64,000 nucleotides of DNA from CAVYGM01 sp963768025. GTDB lineage: Bacteria; Bacteroidota; Bacteroidia; Cytophagales; Spirosomataceae. The position numbers and the translations under genes are program-made. This document shows positions 46,168-55,956 of the stretch, one piece after another (the stretch's first letter is position 1; the number at the start of each line of letters is the position of its first letter). The notes under the pieces are model-generated. The model was not told where the DNA came from, ran no database searches, and worked only from the letters and a program-made list of their open reading frames with translations. The stretch covers positions 58,076 to 122,075 of the forward strand of contig CAVYGM010000031.1 in the NCBI GenBank assembly GCA_963768025.1, read 5' to 3'.

Positions 46168-46315
46168 GGTGGTTTCTGAGTTTAGTGAGCAATTGAGTAC
46201 GCACTGCCCAAAAGAGTATGCCACAGCTATTTGGTGTTCCCTTCGGTGGATATTTAGTAGAAGTCTATAACTTGAATCAACAGAAGGTAACACGGCTTCC
46301 CCTATTTTCGCGGAC

Positions 46316-46504
46316 TTATAACGGAAGTTCGGACAGCTCCCGCCAACTCAGCACCTGGGCTGCGCTGCGTTTTTGTACTTCGTCTCCCCCGTACACCAGG
46401 AAACTTTCTGCGGGTAAAGCGCCGGATGCATTTTGGAAGTAGGTAAGGCCGTCAAAGAATTGCGGGTAGATGGTCCGCCTGGACTTGCTTTCGATGGGGT
46501 ATAG
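46316..46504 (-). pseudogene. C-terminal fragment of a DUF4143/AAA ATP-binding protein
   Basis: A 62-codon frame without start reads LYPIESKSRRTIYPQFFDGL, TYFQNASGALPAESFLVYGG and DEVQKRSAAQVLSWRELSEL to a stop at 46316. This matches the C-terminal nuclease-like end of DUF4143-type AAA ATPases (P-I-E-x-K-S, then ...VYGG..xQKRS..VLSW). A TGA precedes it directly, and no upstream part is present. It is a deletion remnant of such a gene. Confidence 0.6.
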
Positions 46505-46589
46505 TCACTTAGGAATATAAAGGTTTCACTTGGCAGTTTTTTAGGACTATTCCTTTATTAATAAATCATAACAATCTATTAACCAGTGT

Positions 46590-46624
46590 CTTGCAAATTA
46601 GAAATTCAACTTCTAATTTGCAAG
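46590..46624. repeat. perfect 14-bp inverted repeat
   Basis: CTTGCAAATTAGAA at 46590-46603 and TTCTAATTTGCAAG at 46611-46624, loop ATTCAAC. It lies 32 bp downstream of the cupin gene stop (minus strand) with no T tract. It could be a terminator, an operator-like palindrome or the edge of a small mobile repeat. Confidence 0.75.
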
Positions 46625-46656
46625 ATACTAAAAATTCATAAAACTGGAAGTCCCCC

Positions 46657-47443
46657 TTACTCAAACTGAAACGCAAAATATGTACACGGCTTCTTCCCCG
46701 TATTGCGAATGGCGTGAGGTACCTGTGATTGTAGGAAAATGATATCGCCCACGGCAGAGGGTACCCAGGTGCCATTGATGCTTTCCTCGGCCTCGCCTTC
46801 GATCAGTAACAGAATCTCCGCGGCCTTGTGGGTATGCGGGGGATGACTCATCAGGCCTTCGTTCAGGGTAGTGATGTGCATCTCAAACCGCTCCGAATGC
46901 GCCGTAGCCCGGTCAAAAACATTTCTCCGGCCGCCCTTGTCGTGGCCTTTGTATTCGAGTTCGTTCCAGTGCTTCACAAACGAACCACCGGCTTGTTTGC
47001 CCCGATCGGGCTGCGGTGCTTTGGTCTCGTACCGCATGATGTAGTAGGTAACCGGCTCGGAGCCCGCGTTCGCCAGGGCGTGTTCGTCACCGGGCATCAG
47101 CAGGGCGATACTGCCGGTTTCCAGCTTTTCGGTTTTTCCACCGTAGGTTACCGCCAGGGTTCCTTCTTTCACAATGATCAGCTCCTCATCGGCATGGGAA
47201 TGGCCCGCGTGGGCTGCTTTCCCTCCCGCTACGGTGGTAGCGTGTACTTTGACGTGGCTGAAAGCCGGGGTAGCGCCTTCCAGCAGATACGCGTTGCTCG
47301 GAGTTGGCATTTTTGGAAACAGCCGCTTTTTCCCAGGCGTACACGGCAGCGGGTACCTGAGGGTATTGTGCCATCGCATTGAATGCAACGATCAGGAACG
47401 GAAGGAGGATATACTTTTTGGGGATACAGATTAGTGATTTCAT
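46657..47443 (-). CDS. exported two-domain cupin protein, one-base frame break
   Basis: A signal peptide frame starts at 47443 (MKSLICIPKKYILLPFLIVAFNAMA, then QYPQVPAAVYAWEKAAVSK) and the cupin frame follows. Removing one A from the A5 run (plus-strand T at 47310-47314) joins ...AVSK to MPTPSNAYLLEGATPAFSHV. The two cupin domains are about 55-120 (GHSHADEELIIVKEGTLAVTYGG...) and 185-255 (SHPPHTHKAAEILLLIEGEAEESI...HAIRNTG) with the metal His/Glu pattern HxHxxxE in each. About 260 residues. Exported bicupins act on small sugars or carboxylates; the substrate is unknown. Without the join the cupin half would lack its export signal. Confidence 0.78.
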
Positions 47444-47596
47444 AAAACGGATTAGTTCAAGTACACCAAAGAGGAAACAGAGGCGTGTTTTACTGCTGCT
47501 AAGTAAATAGTAAGTAAATCGAGTCAGGAGCCAAACCAAATTTTCTCTACTCTATCTCAACCCATTACCTTATATTTGACTACCAAAATCAAGTAT

Positions 47597-48043
47597 ATGA
47601 TACTACTACCTATTGATCTGGACGAATCAAAAAACAGCCGCTTTCGGTCGAATCCTGCTTGTTTGGAGATCCTCAACGTATACCCTGACTACTACAATAG
47701 GGTCGGCTACAACCCACCTTGGATCGGCTACTTTGCGACAATTGATGGAGAAATACTCGTAGGGGCCGGGGGCTACAAAGGAAGACCTAAGGACGGTATG
47801 GTAGAGATCGCCTACGGAACTTTTGAAGAATTTGAAGGAAAAGGGATCGGTACCGGCATTTGCCGCCAACTCGTGGAGCTCTCGCTCCGCACCGACCCGT
47901 CCATCCGGATTACCGCCCGCACCTTAACCGATTCGGGTGCATCGGCCCAAATCTTGAAACGCAACGGGTTTATTGCCCTTGGACTCGTAATGGACCCAGA
48001 GGATGGGGAGGTGTGGGAATGGAAGTGGCAACAACCGGAGTAA
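47597..48043 (+). CDS. GNAT family N-acetyltransferase
   Basis: The start is the ATG at 47597 (MILLPIDLDES); an upstream TTG is possible but less likely. 148 residues with the GNAT core GYFATIDGEILVGAGGYKGR, the strand VEIAYGTFEEFEGKGIGTGICRQLV that contains the acetyl-CoA loop (Q/R-x-x-G-x-G/A, here KGIGTGI) and IRITARTLTDSGASAQILKRNGF. Substrate unknown. Confidence 0.82.
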   Translation: MILLPIDLDESKNSRFRSNPACLEILNVYPDYYNRVGYNPPWIGYFATIDGEILVGAGGYKGRPKDGMVEIAYGTFEEFEGKGIGTGICRQLVELSLRTDPSIRITARTLTDSGASAQILKRNGFIALGLVMDPEDGEVWEWKWQQPE

Positions 48044-48192
48044 CCAATATTCGCGCAAGGTATACGCACTTGGAAAAGGGTTATCCAAATGCGGGAAACC
48101 TCCCTTCATGTCAGGTATTTTTTCATTTTCGACCTATCTTTAAGCGGCTTTTTGAGTAAAGCCACATTTTTCATCAATAAACCTACTACTAC

Positions 48193-50698
48193 ATGTCCAA
48201 GTACTACCAGGCAATCGGATTTGCCTGCTTGCTGGCCCTGACCCAGGCCGCCTGTACCAGTTCAAAAGCCCCGCAGCAGTCGGCTGCGTCGGCAAAAGCC
48301 GAAGCGCCTAAAACGGAATCGGCTGAAAAGCCCAAGGCGGCGGCCAAAAGCGGCCCCAAAAGCTACGGGGAAATAATCACCAAAGACGCTGTATCGGATA
48401 AAGGAGTCTTTACCATTCACAAAGTAGCCGACAAGTACTACTACGAAATTCCCGATTCACTGCTTACGCGCGACTTCCTGTGGGTTAGTCGCTTTGCCAG
48501 CCTGCCTTCGGGCCTGGGCGGAGGGTACATCAACGCCGGCTCGTCGGTAAACGAGCAAATGGTGGAGTGGCAGAAGTTCAACGACAAGATTGTGCTCAAA
48601 ACCAAGTCGTACCAATCGGTGGCCGCCGATTCACTACCGATCAGTCTGTCGGTACGGGCCAACAATTACCAGCCTACCATCTATGCCTTTGACATTGCCG
48701 CCCTGTACCAAAGACTCCTCGGGCTACGTCATTGAGGTGACCAAATTCCTGACCAGCGACGTAAAAACGTTCAGCGGCCTGAACGCCGAAATGCGCCGGA
48801 TCTACAAAGTGAGCCGTCTGGACGACAGCCGGAGTTTTATCCAAAGCGTCAAAAGCTTTCCTCTGAATATCGAGGTGCAGGCAGGATTTCACTTTTGAGG
48901 CCGCCGAGCCGCCCATCCAATTCCGAAACGGGTGCGATCAGCGTCTTGATGAATCAGTCCATGGTGCTGCTGCCGAGGGTACCCATGCAGCCCCGCATCA
49001 ACGACTACCGCGTGGGGTACTTCAACATCCGCAGCTCGACTACGGCTCCGAAGCCCTGAAAGCCGACGAGAAATCGTACATCCGCCGCTGGCAGTTGGTC
49101 CCCAAAGATATCGCGGCCTACCAACGCGGCGAGCTGGTGGAACCCATAAAGCCCATCGTGTACTACCTCGACCCCGCTACGCCCGACAAGCTGCGCCCCT
49201 ACATCAAAGCGGGCGTGGAACAGTGGCAGGAGGCATTCGAAACGGCCGGTTTTAAGAACGCCATCATCGCCAAAGATCCCCCCTACCCCGCCGAAGATCC
49301 TGATTTTAGCCCCGAGGACGTACGCTATTCGGTGATCCGGTACGTGGCCAGCACCACCCGCAACGCCGTGGGCCCCAGTGTATCCGATCCCCGCTCGGGT
49401 GAGATCATCGAGAGCGACATCATCTGGTACCACAATCACCTCCGCTCCTACCGCAACCGCTACCTGCTGGAAACGGGTGCCGCCAATCCGACTGCCCGTA
49501 CCCTTGATACGCCCATGGACGACCTGGGCGAGATGATGAAGGAAGTAATTACGCACGAGGTGGGCCACGCACTCGGCCTGCCGCACAACATGAAAGCCAG
49601 TTCGGCCTACCCTACCGACTCGCTGCGCTCGGGTACTTTTACCCAGAAGTATGGCATTGCCGCCACCATCATGGACTACGCCCGCTACAACTACGTAGCG
49701 CAGCCCGGCGATCAAGGACGTGCGCTTTGTGCGGCAGTTGGGCCCCTACGACCACTACGTGATCAACTGGGGCTACCGCTACCTCCCCGACGTCAAGAAC
49801 TGCCGAGGCTGAGGTACCTACGCTCTCAAAGTGGATCAATGACAAAACCGGCGATCCGATTTACAAGTTTGGTAGTGGCAGTGGTGGTTACGACCCCGAG
49901 AGCCAGACGGAGAGCATCGGTGCCGACCTGGTGCAGGCCAGTACCTACGGACTCAAAAATCTGAAACTCGTGGCCCCCAAACTCCACGAATGGACCTCCG
50001 CCAAAACCAACGACTACGACCGACCTGGAAGAGCTTTACGACGAGCTGCTGGGCGTATGGAGCCGGTACATTGGCCACGTGGTGACGAACGTGGGCGGCG
50101 TGCAGGAAGATCGTCTTGAAGCCCAATCAGCAGGGGTACATCTTTACGCCCGTGAGCGCCAAAGTACAGGCGCAGTCCATGGATTGGCTGCTCGATCACG
50201 CATTTTCGTCGCCCGAATGGCTGCACGAATCCAAAGTAGCCCGCAATATCCACCACGCCAATTTTGTGGAGGAAATCCGCGGTCTGCAGGCCCGCCACCT
50301 CAACAGCCTGCTCTCAGCCGACCGGATGGCCCGCCTCATGGAGAATGAAGTGAATGACGTGCGCTATAACGCCCTCGATATGGTGCGGCAGCTGCAGCGC
50401 GGCCTGTGGAGCGAAGCATACAAGGGTACCACGATCGACATTTACCGCCGCAACTTACAAAAGGCCTACCTCGACCGCATGAACTATGCTCCTGAACGAC
50501 AAACCTACCCCCAGCCGGTTTGGCACCCCGGTAACGATCAACCAGTCGGATATTCGTTCGGTGGTTCGGGGTGAGTTGACCCAGCTTCAGAAGCAGTTGA
50601 AGAGTTCACAAGGTCGCTTCAAAGATGATCTCTCGCGCTACCATGTACAGGATGTGCTGGTACGGATTGATACAATTCTGAACCCTTCGGCGGAGTAA
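48193..50698 (+). CDS. zinc-dependent metalloprotease (DUF5117/DUF5118 type), frame broken about nine times
   Basis: The 2.5-kb span has the length of one full protein of about 835 residues. Reading through frames gives a lipoprotein-like start (CLLALTQAACTSSK), a Lys/Ala linker, the N-terminal domain (GVFTIHKVADKYYYEIPDSLLTRDFLWVSRFASLPSG), the segment NDYRVGYFNIRSS, the zinc motif HEVGHALGLPH (HEXXHXXGXXH, near 49555) followed by IMDYARYN, and a C-terminal helical domain ending QDVLVRIDTILNPSAE. Breaks lie near 48710, 48888, 48915, 49037, 49710, 49799, 50020, 50109 and 50487. Every segment between breaks is protein-like, so indel errors in the sequence are more likely than true decay. Role: surface or periplasmic endopeptidase of unknown target. 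Confidence 0.78.
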
Positions 50699-50732
50699 TG
50701 CTTTGAAACAGAAGCTGGGTAGAAACTTATAC

Positions 50733-50768
50733 AAAAAGCGGTACCGGGTTGAGCGGTGCCGCTTTTTT
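50733..50768 (+). terminator. rho-independent terminator
   Basis: AAAAAGCGGTACC pairs with GGTGCCGCTTTTTT (one bulge/mismatch) and ends in a T run. It follows the zinc metalloprotease stop by 35 bp. Confidence 0.85.
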
Positions 50769-50888
50769 CTTTTTTGAATAGGTACTTTAATTTTGTTCAA
50801 CAGGGGCTTTCATTGTTCGTCCTGCGGACGCAACGAAAGCTTAGTTGTTAGCGGTTCGTTGTTTTGTGTTGTGTCTCGTTAGTGAATT

Positions 50889-51228
50889 CTATTTTTTGTC
50901 TTTCACTTTATTTTTTTTAGGTTTTGGTTCAGGCAATTCATTAACTGTAATTTTTACTAATGTTTTTCAGCCATTCTCTATCGTCCAATTTTTCTTCAAT
51001 TAAGAAACTTGGTTTTGCTCCTGGATATGGCGATGCTTCAACAACGTCATTTATATATTCTCTTCCCGATTGAGTCGGTTTAATAAATAATTTATTGTCG
51101 CAAACAAGACCAAATAATTTGTTTTCAAAATACAGTCCGTATTCACCAAACATTTTCTTGTTTGTAACTTGCTCTGAAAAACCAATTTGGTCAATGATGA
51201 AATCTACAAATTTCTGTTCTGATGCCAT
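50889..51228 (-). CDS. TfoX/Sxy N-terminal-domain protein, one-base frame break
   Basis: The first 88 residues (FVDFIIDQIGFSEQVTNKKMFGEYGLYFENKLFGLVCDNKLFIKPT...ASPYPGAKPSFLIEE) are the TfoX N-terminal domain, with the family motif KKMFGEYGLYF. As sequenced the frame stops at 50941. Removing one A from the A5 run (plus-strand T at 50963-50967) gives the family-typical tail KTLVKITVNELPEPKPKKNK and a stop at 50889. 112 residues in the restored form. Such single-domain TfoX proteins have no known role outside competence regulation. AT-rich compared with the rest of the window. Confidence 0.78.
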
Positions 51229-51236
51229 CTATTAGA

Positions 51237-51719
51237 TTAGTTTAGTTTGAACTCTGGATTATAAATAAACCCGATTAAATTTCCCCAAAGGTCTTTGACA
51301 GTAGCAGTCATTAAGTCGCCACCAACATTATATGGCTTTTCGTTTTCTGTTGCTCCTGCTTCTATGAAATCGTTGTAAACATTTTGAATGTCTTCTACGC
51401 CCCAATAAGTTACAACGCTTTCTGTTTTGTCAGTTGATGGTGTCTCTTCGGGTTGAAGTCCGAGTTCATAACCACCGATATTAAAACCTACATAAAAGGG
51501 TTGGTCAAAATATGGCTCTGTTTTGAAAACATTTGCATACCAATTTTTCGCATTTTCAAAGTCGCCAACTTTATAAATAGTGGTTCTTAATCCAAGTATT
51601 TTTGATTTGCCTATATCGTTTATTTCGTTCAATTTTGCGTTCAAGTTATCTATTTTCAGTTTGTTCAGTGTGGCTCTACTATTACCACTAACGTTTAAGT
51701 GTTCATGAAGTTGTGGCAT
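51237..51719 (-). CDS. VOC family (glyoxalase-like) protein
   Basis: A 160-residue protein. Residues about 45-155 form a VOC domain: LGLRTTIYKVGDFENAKNWYANVFKTEPYFDQPFYVGFNIGGYELGL, then YWGVEDIQNVYNDFIEAGA and KDLWGNLIGFIYNP. The first 40 residues (MPQLHEHLNVSGNSRATLNKLKIDNLNAKL) are an extension with a likely short helix. Substrate unknown. The stop is 8 bp before the TfoX-like start, so the two form an operon. Confidence 0.82.
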   Translation of the reverse strand: MPQLHEHLNVSGNSRATLNKLKIDNLNAKLNEINDIGKSKILGLRTTIYKVGDFENAKNWYANVFKTEPYFDQPFYVGFNIGGYELGLQPEETPSTDKTESVVTYWGVEDIQNVYNDFIEAGATENEKPYNVGGDLMTATVKDLWGNLIGFIYNPEFKLN

Positions 51720-51848
51720 TTAAAATACGGCAGTTTCAATTAACCATAAAAGCAAAATAGCGATTTATAGTTGAGTGCATAACGTCCAGCCACAATTTGA
51801 TAAACACACTGTTGTGCGTTCGTTTGTGATTGCTCTTTTTATTCTAAC

Positions 51849-53009
51849 TCACTGCTTTACTGATGAAACAGTAGTAAATGTTTTTCCATCATATCGACTT
51901 AATCCAAAAGCACGAGTAGCCATCCAAATGTTACCGTTTTTGTCTTCCATCATGCTTCTAACTGAATTATAAACCAGCCCATCGCTTGCAGTAAAGTTTT
52001 TGAAGGTTTTACCATCATAGGCGTAAACTCCATTCTTATCAGTTGAAAGCCAAATAAGGCCGTCTTTACCTTCCAAAATAGATGTGATACCATAGCTAAC
52101 AAAGCCTTCGTTTTCTCTAAAACTTATAAAGTTCTTACCATCATATCGGCAAGCTCCATGCCTTCTTGTTGCGAACCAAATACCTCCATCTTTGTCTTCA
52201 GCCATTGAGAAAATCATATCATCGGAAAGGGTGTTGCTTATTCGAGAATACCCATCCTGCTTCATAATATTAGTATTAAAGTTCAGCTTAGAAGAGTTCA
52301 AGTTTCGCTCATCTTCTCCGGACTTATAATATTCAACATTGGGAAGAAAATTTTGAAAAGACTTGCCATCGTATTGCCAAACGCCACCACCGTTCCACGA
52401 ACTAAACCAAAGCTTTCCGCCTTTATCTTCTAAAATGTCCAAAATAAGTTGATTAGAATTCTTTAAATTAAATACGCCATTATTTAAAAAATTGGTGTAA
52501 GCTTTTCCATCGTATCGATATACGCCGTTATTCCAGGTGCCAAACCAAATATTCCCGGCTTTATCTACCAAAAGACTGGAAATAGCTTGCCTGCTTTCAT
52601 CATTGCTCCGGGTTAAATACTGTATAGAATTTCCGTCATAGCGACAAATCCCTTTTCCAGTGCCGAACAAAATATTACCTTCTTTATCTTCTGCAATTCC
52701 ACTCACGTTATTGTCCGGAAGCCCGTCTTTGGTTGTAAAGTTTTGAAACGATTTCCCGTCATACATAAAAACGCCTTCGCCACCAGAGCCGAACCAAATT
52801 TTCCCCGTTTTATCTTGTAAATCACAGCTGAAATTACCTGAAACAACACCTTGTTTCCTTATAATGGTAGCACTATTTTCAGTATCTATCTTAGCTATAA
52901 GTACACTGTTCTTTTTCAATTTATCTTCATCTTGTCCCTTGCAAGAGTTTACACCAGCTAATAAGAAAAAGAGAAGATTTACACTTAAAATAGAAGCTGT
53001 TACATTCAT
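51849..53009 (-). CDS. lipoprotein of the two-component-regulator propeller type, without kinase
   Basis: A 386-residue protein with a lipobox (LLFFLLAGVNSC). The mature part is a beta propeller of about seven blades with the repeated strand pattern D-K-x-G-x-I/L-W-F/L-G-T/S...Y-D-G-K-x-F-x-x-F (e.g. DKTGKIWFGSGGEGVFMYDGKSF; DKEGNILFGTGKGICRYDGN; DKNGNIWMATRAFGLSRYDGK). Such blades normally form the sensor of hybrid two-component systems in Bacteroidota; here no kinase domain follows, so it is a free-standing surface sensor or binding protein. AT-rich like the neighbouring TfoX and VOC genes. Confidence 0.85.
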   Translation of the reverse strand: MNVTASILSVNLLFFLLAGVNSCKGQDEDKLKKNSVLIAKIDTENSATIIRKQGVVSGNFSCDLQDKTGKIWFGSGGEGVFMYDGKSFQNFTTKDGLPDNNVSGIAEDKEGNILFGTGKGICRYDGNSIQYLTRSNDESRQAISSLLVDKAGNIWFGTWNNGVYRYDGKAYTNFLNNGVFNLKNSNQLILDILEDKGGKLWFSSWNGGGVWQYDGKSFQNFLPNVEYYKSGEDERNLNSSKLNFNTNIMKQDGYSRISNTLSDDMIFSMAEDKDGGIWFATRRHGACRYDGKNFISFRENEGFVSYGITSILEGKDGLIWLSTDKNGVYAYDGKTFKNFTASDGLVYNSVRSMMEDKNGNIWMATRAFGLSRYDGKTFTTVSSVKQ

Positions 53010-53548
53010 ACTTGTTCAGTTAACCATTTGATGAAATGTTGTCTGTTTGCCTTAAAATGACGCCTAACTCCTGTATATACGAAAGTTTTGCAGTACTTTT
53101 TGTATTTATTTATACTTTTCCAATAGTATATAGTCTTTTAGATGTCGTATTTATTCAAACTCTTAGTCTAATAGTCCAGGCCCCGAACCAGTAACACACC
53201 AATACCAAATTACACCATTTACAGATGCAAAGCAGTAAAGGGACGCTTTATTTATTAAGCGGTAGGAATTCGTACGGGCACGATTGAACGATACCACAAA
53301 AGAAACCCAATTCACCCCCTCTTGGTAAGTAAAACTATTAGGACTAGCCCCTCTCTGCCTTTTACCAGCATACCTACCCTACTCCCATGCTTAGCATAAC
53401 CCACATCCTCCGGAACCAGGGTAAAAATAACCCTTAAAGCGGCGCTCGACAAGCTATAAGCTTTTACCTGTCAACTTTCTCAGGTTACCGATGTATTTTT
53501 TAGTAATATCGTATCACCTTTCCCAAGCCTTTAAACTAACATGAATCC
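53010..53548. other. intergenic region, nothing recognised
   Basis: About 540 bp, AT-rich at first and less so later. No coding frame or RNA structure that I can support. Confidence 0.4.
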
Positions 53549-53992
53549 ATGAAAAACGTATTGCTTTTAACGCTCCTTACCTTAGGTACCTGTATCAGCA
53601 CTTACGGCCAGAACGCCAAAGACAAGCAGTCCATCATTGCCCTGGTGGACACCTACTCCCTCGCCAGGGAGAATCAGGATACGGTACTCCTGAAAAGCAT
53701 CCTCACGCCGGACATTGATCAGTTGGTGTCGACCGGCGAATGGCGCGAGGGGATCAAAGGCTCCATGGCGGGCATGGCGCGTAGCTCGGCCACGGCACCG
53801 GGTACCCGTACGCTCAAAGTAGAAAAGGTCAGGTTTTTCAACGTCGGGAGTGCCATAGCCGATGCCCGGTACACCATCCAGAACTCCGACGGTTCGGCTA
53901 GGGAAATGTGGAGTACCTTCCTGGTGGTAAAAGACCGGAATACCTGGAAAATCACCGGCATCCGAAATATGTTGCCAAGCCCGCAACGCTAG
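53549..53992 (+). CDS. exported SnoaL/DUF4440-type protein
   Basis: A 147-residue protein with a signal peptide (MKNVLLLTLLTLGTCISTYGQ) and an NTF2-like fold: IIALVDTYSLARENQDTVLLKSILTPDIDQLVSTGEWREG...KVRFFNVGSAIADARYTIQNSDGSAREMWSTFLVVKDRNTWKITGIRNMLP, which matches the SgcJ/DUF4440 pattern. Usually a small ligand-binding or isomerase-like protein. The next gene starts 53 bp later on the same strand, so an operon with the outer-membrane protein is plausible. Confidence 0.8.
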   Translation: MKNVLLLTLLTLGTCISTYGQNAKDKQSIIALVDTYSLARENQDTVLLKSILTPDIDQLVSTGEWREGIKGSMAGMARSSATAPGTRTLKVEKVRFFNVGSAIADARYTIQNSDGSAREMWSTFLVVKDRNTWKITGIRNMLPSPQR

Positions 53993-54045
53993 GCAGGCAA
54001 GTGGATCAGGCCCCTCTTTACTCACGTTATAAAAAGTCCAGCCAA

Positions 54046-54897
54046 ATGAAAAAACACCTCTACTCCGCACTCTTACTTGTTTTTTCAGTCCAGCTGGGGT
54101 ATGCTCAGATGGAAAACATCAAACTGAGCGAAAGTACCGTTATCAACCGGGTATACGCGGGCCTGAAATCAAATCTGATTTTTCCGACTGATACCTTGCA
54201 GGTAATCCCGCAGGCTACTTTTCGGATCGGAACGCTCCTTACCCAACGCATCTCCAATACCTTCTTTGTGGAGTCGCAGGCCTTCATGCAGGTGTCAAAC
54301 TTCACACCTGTGGTATCCATTCCAACCTTTGAGCTAATTGCCAAATTGAATGACAAGGTGCAGATACGGGCCGGGCAACTCATCACCCCTACTACTACCC
54401 TGCGCCCCAACCCTACTACCTGGCAGAGTCAGGTAGAAACCTACGCCCAATCCAGAATTACCGGTCCCCGGCCGGGGGCCAATATACGCTACGTGGATAA
54501 AAACCTCTTGCTGGAATACGGCATTCACAACCAGGCGGGTCTGTGGGCGAACCATATGAAGGTAGCCTATAAAAAAGTATGGCTGGCTGGCTACCTCCTG
54601 ACCAATGGTGATTACTTTGTAGCCACTAAAATCACCAACAGCAAAGTGGATTTCCTGGCGAATTATTCGAGTGCCCTAAACGAAACCGCGACCTCCTTTT
54701 TTTATAATTTTACGCCCCGGTACACCCTCTATACGGATCTGAATTATAAACACGAGACCGACAAAACCGACGTAGCCCGGCTGGGACTACGCAGCTATTA
54801 CGAGAAAACAGAGTACCACGTACGAGGATTTTTTGGCCTGGAATATGACTTCATTCCCCGGCTGATTACCGCCCAGTTTTTTATTCATTTACACTGA
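54046..54897 (+). CDS. outer-membrane beta-barrel (porin-like) protein
   Basis: The start is taken at MKKHLYSALLLVFSVQLGYA, a signal peptide; the frame upstream is non-coding. The mature 263 residues are alternating strands rich in aromatic and Asn/Thr residues (FFVESQAFMQVSNFTPVVSIPTFELIAKLNDKVQIRAGQLITP; PRYTLYTDLNYKHETDKTD; FGLEYDFIPRLITAQFFIHLH), ending with an aromatic residue typical of barrels. No named family is recognised. It probably forms a pore or adhesin in the outer membrane. Confidence 0.7.
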   Translation: MKKHLYSALLLVFSVQLGYAQMENIKLSESTVINRVYAGLKSNLIFPTDTLQVIPQATFRIGTLLTQRISNTFFVESQAFMQVSNFTPVVSIPTFELIAKLNDKVQIRAGQLITPTTTLRPNPTTWQSQVETYAQSRITGPRPGANIRYVDKNLLLEYGIHNQAGLWANHMKVAYKKVWLAGYLLTNGDYFVATKITNSKVDFLANYSSALNETATSFFYNFTPRYTLYTDLNYKHETDKTDVARLGLRSYYEKTEYHVRGFFGLEYDFIPRLITAQFFIHLH

Positions 54898-54915
54898 GTC
54901 AACAGCATTCATTCC

Positions 54916-55353
54916 ATGATACGCCCCTATTTAATTCAGGATAAAGACAATCTCATCGAGCTGATTCGGCTCAATACCCCCCGGTACTTCGCGGAGGCCG
55001 AGGTGCAGGATTTTGCTGAGTACCTGGAGGTACACCTGGAAAGGTACTTTGTCCTGGAAAGTGAGGGGAAAATTGTGGGATCAGGAGGGATCAATTACTT
55101 CCCGGATGAAGCAACCGCCCGGCTCTCCTGGGATGTAATTCATCCCGATGTGCAGGGGCAAGGCTTTGGGAGGGAACTAACACTCTTCAGAATAAATGAA
55201 GTAAAGCGGAACCCGGCCATCCACACCTTGGTGGTCAGGACATCCCAACTTGTGTACCCTTTTTATGAAAAAATGGGTTTTGTGCTAGAAAAAATGGTCA
55301 AGGACTACTGGGCGGATGGTCTGGACTTGTACCAGATGAAGTATGTTTTTTGA
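54916..55353 (+). CDS. GNAT family N-acetyltransferase
   Basis: A 145-residue protein: MIRPYLIQDKDNLIELIRLNTPRYFAEAEVQDFAEYL, then the acetyl-CoA-binding strand ARLSWDVIHPDVQGQGFGRELTL (Q-G-Q-G-F-G) and HTLVVRTSQLVYPFYEKMGF. Length and order match GNAT enzymes of the small-molecule type. It begins 18 bp after the outer-membrane protein gene. Confidence 0.85.
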   Translation: MIRPYLIQDKDNLIELIRLNTPRYFAEAEVQDFAEYLEVHLERYFVLESEGKIVGSGGINYFPDEATARLSWDVIHPDVQGQGFGRELTLFRINEVKRNPAIHTLVVRTSQLVYPFYEKMGFVLEKMVKDYWADGLDLYQMKYVF

Positions 55354-55521
55354 AAGGCATATCGCAGGCAATTACTCCCTACCAGATAAAGATGACTCGC
55401 AAACCGATTGGCACTGACGGAATCCTCGGCTACCCAAAAAGGCCGCTACCTGTGGTAAACGGCCGATGGATTAGTCAGAATTTGTAGCCAGCTTTATATT
55501 TGTGCCAGCCCTGCTATGGGA

Positions 55522-55710
55522 TTACTTGGCATTACCAACGGAGCGCAGGAGCTTTATTCCCGCCGAGAAAAACACCAGCCCTAAAATTCCGGTTACAATC
55601 AAAGTTTTGAATTTGTCCGAATCGGCATCAGCAATTTGAACTCCGGTAAAAATCAAACCGCCCAGTCCAAGAATTGTGAGTATTATTGCAAAAATCTGTT
55701 TTGAGTCCAT
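55522..55710 (-). CDS. small two-helix membrane protein (62 aa)
   Basis: The start is taken at MDSKQIFAIILTILGLGGLIF. Two hydrophobic helices (about 6-26 and 36-56) are separated by a short charged loop DADSDKFKT. The pattern resembles small transglycosylase-associated or DUF3185-like proteins, but I cannot assign it. Cytoplasmic membrane; role unknown. Confidence 0.55.
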   Translation of the reverse strand: MDSKQIFAIILTILGLGGLIFTGVQIADADSDKFKTLIVTGILGLVFFSAGIKLLRSVGNAK

Positions 55711-55956
55711 GGGAGTATCTACGTATATTAGTATAGTTGGAAAGAGGCTCACAAATTCATTCCATATGAATTATCAAACCTTGCCTATTTTTAAATCGTT
55801 GATAATTAGCAGAATAGTATACTAATCTAACAAGCCTACATTCTGCAAAGGAGGACGATTTGGGGTATGATTTCTACATTTTTACTTTACCATTTTTCTA
55901 TCGGATGCACTTTCCCATGAGCTGCATCTGTTTTTTACCCCTATTTTTCGAATAAT

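Larger units (their letters stand above)
50800..53010. other. AT-rich island with three genes and short flanking motifs
   Basis: Base composition drops noticeably here compared with both flanks. The three minus-strand genes (propeller, VOC, TfoX-like) sit between a CGTCC-GGACG hairpin with TTAGCGGTTCG at about 50817-50866 and a GCATAACGTCCAGCC stretch at about 51779-51793. GTTAGCGG and GCATAAC resemble core words of integron recombination sites, but the match is short. Probably acquired by transfer. Confidence 0.4.
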
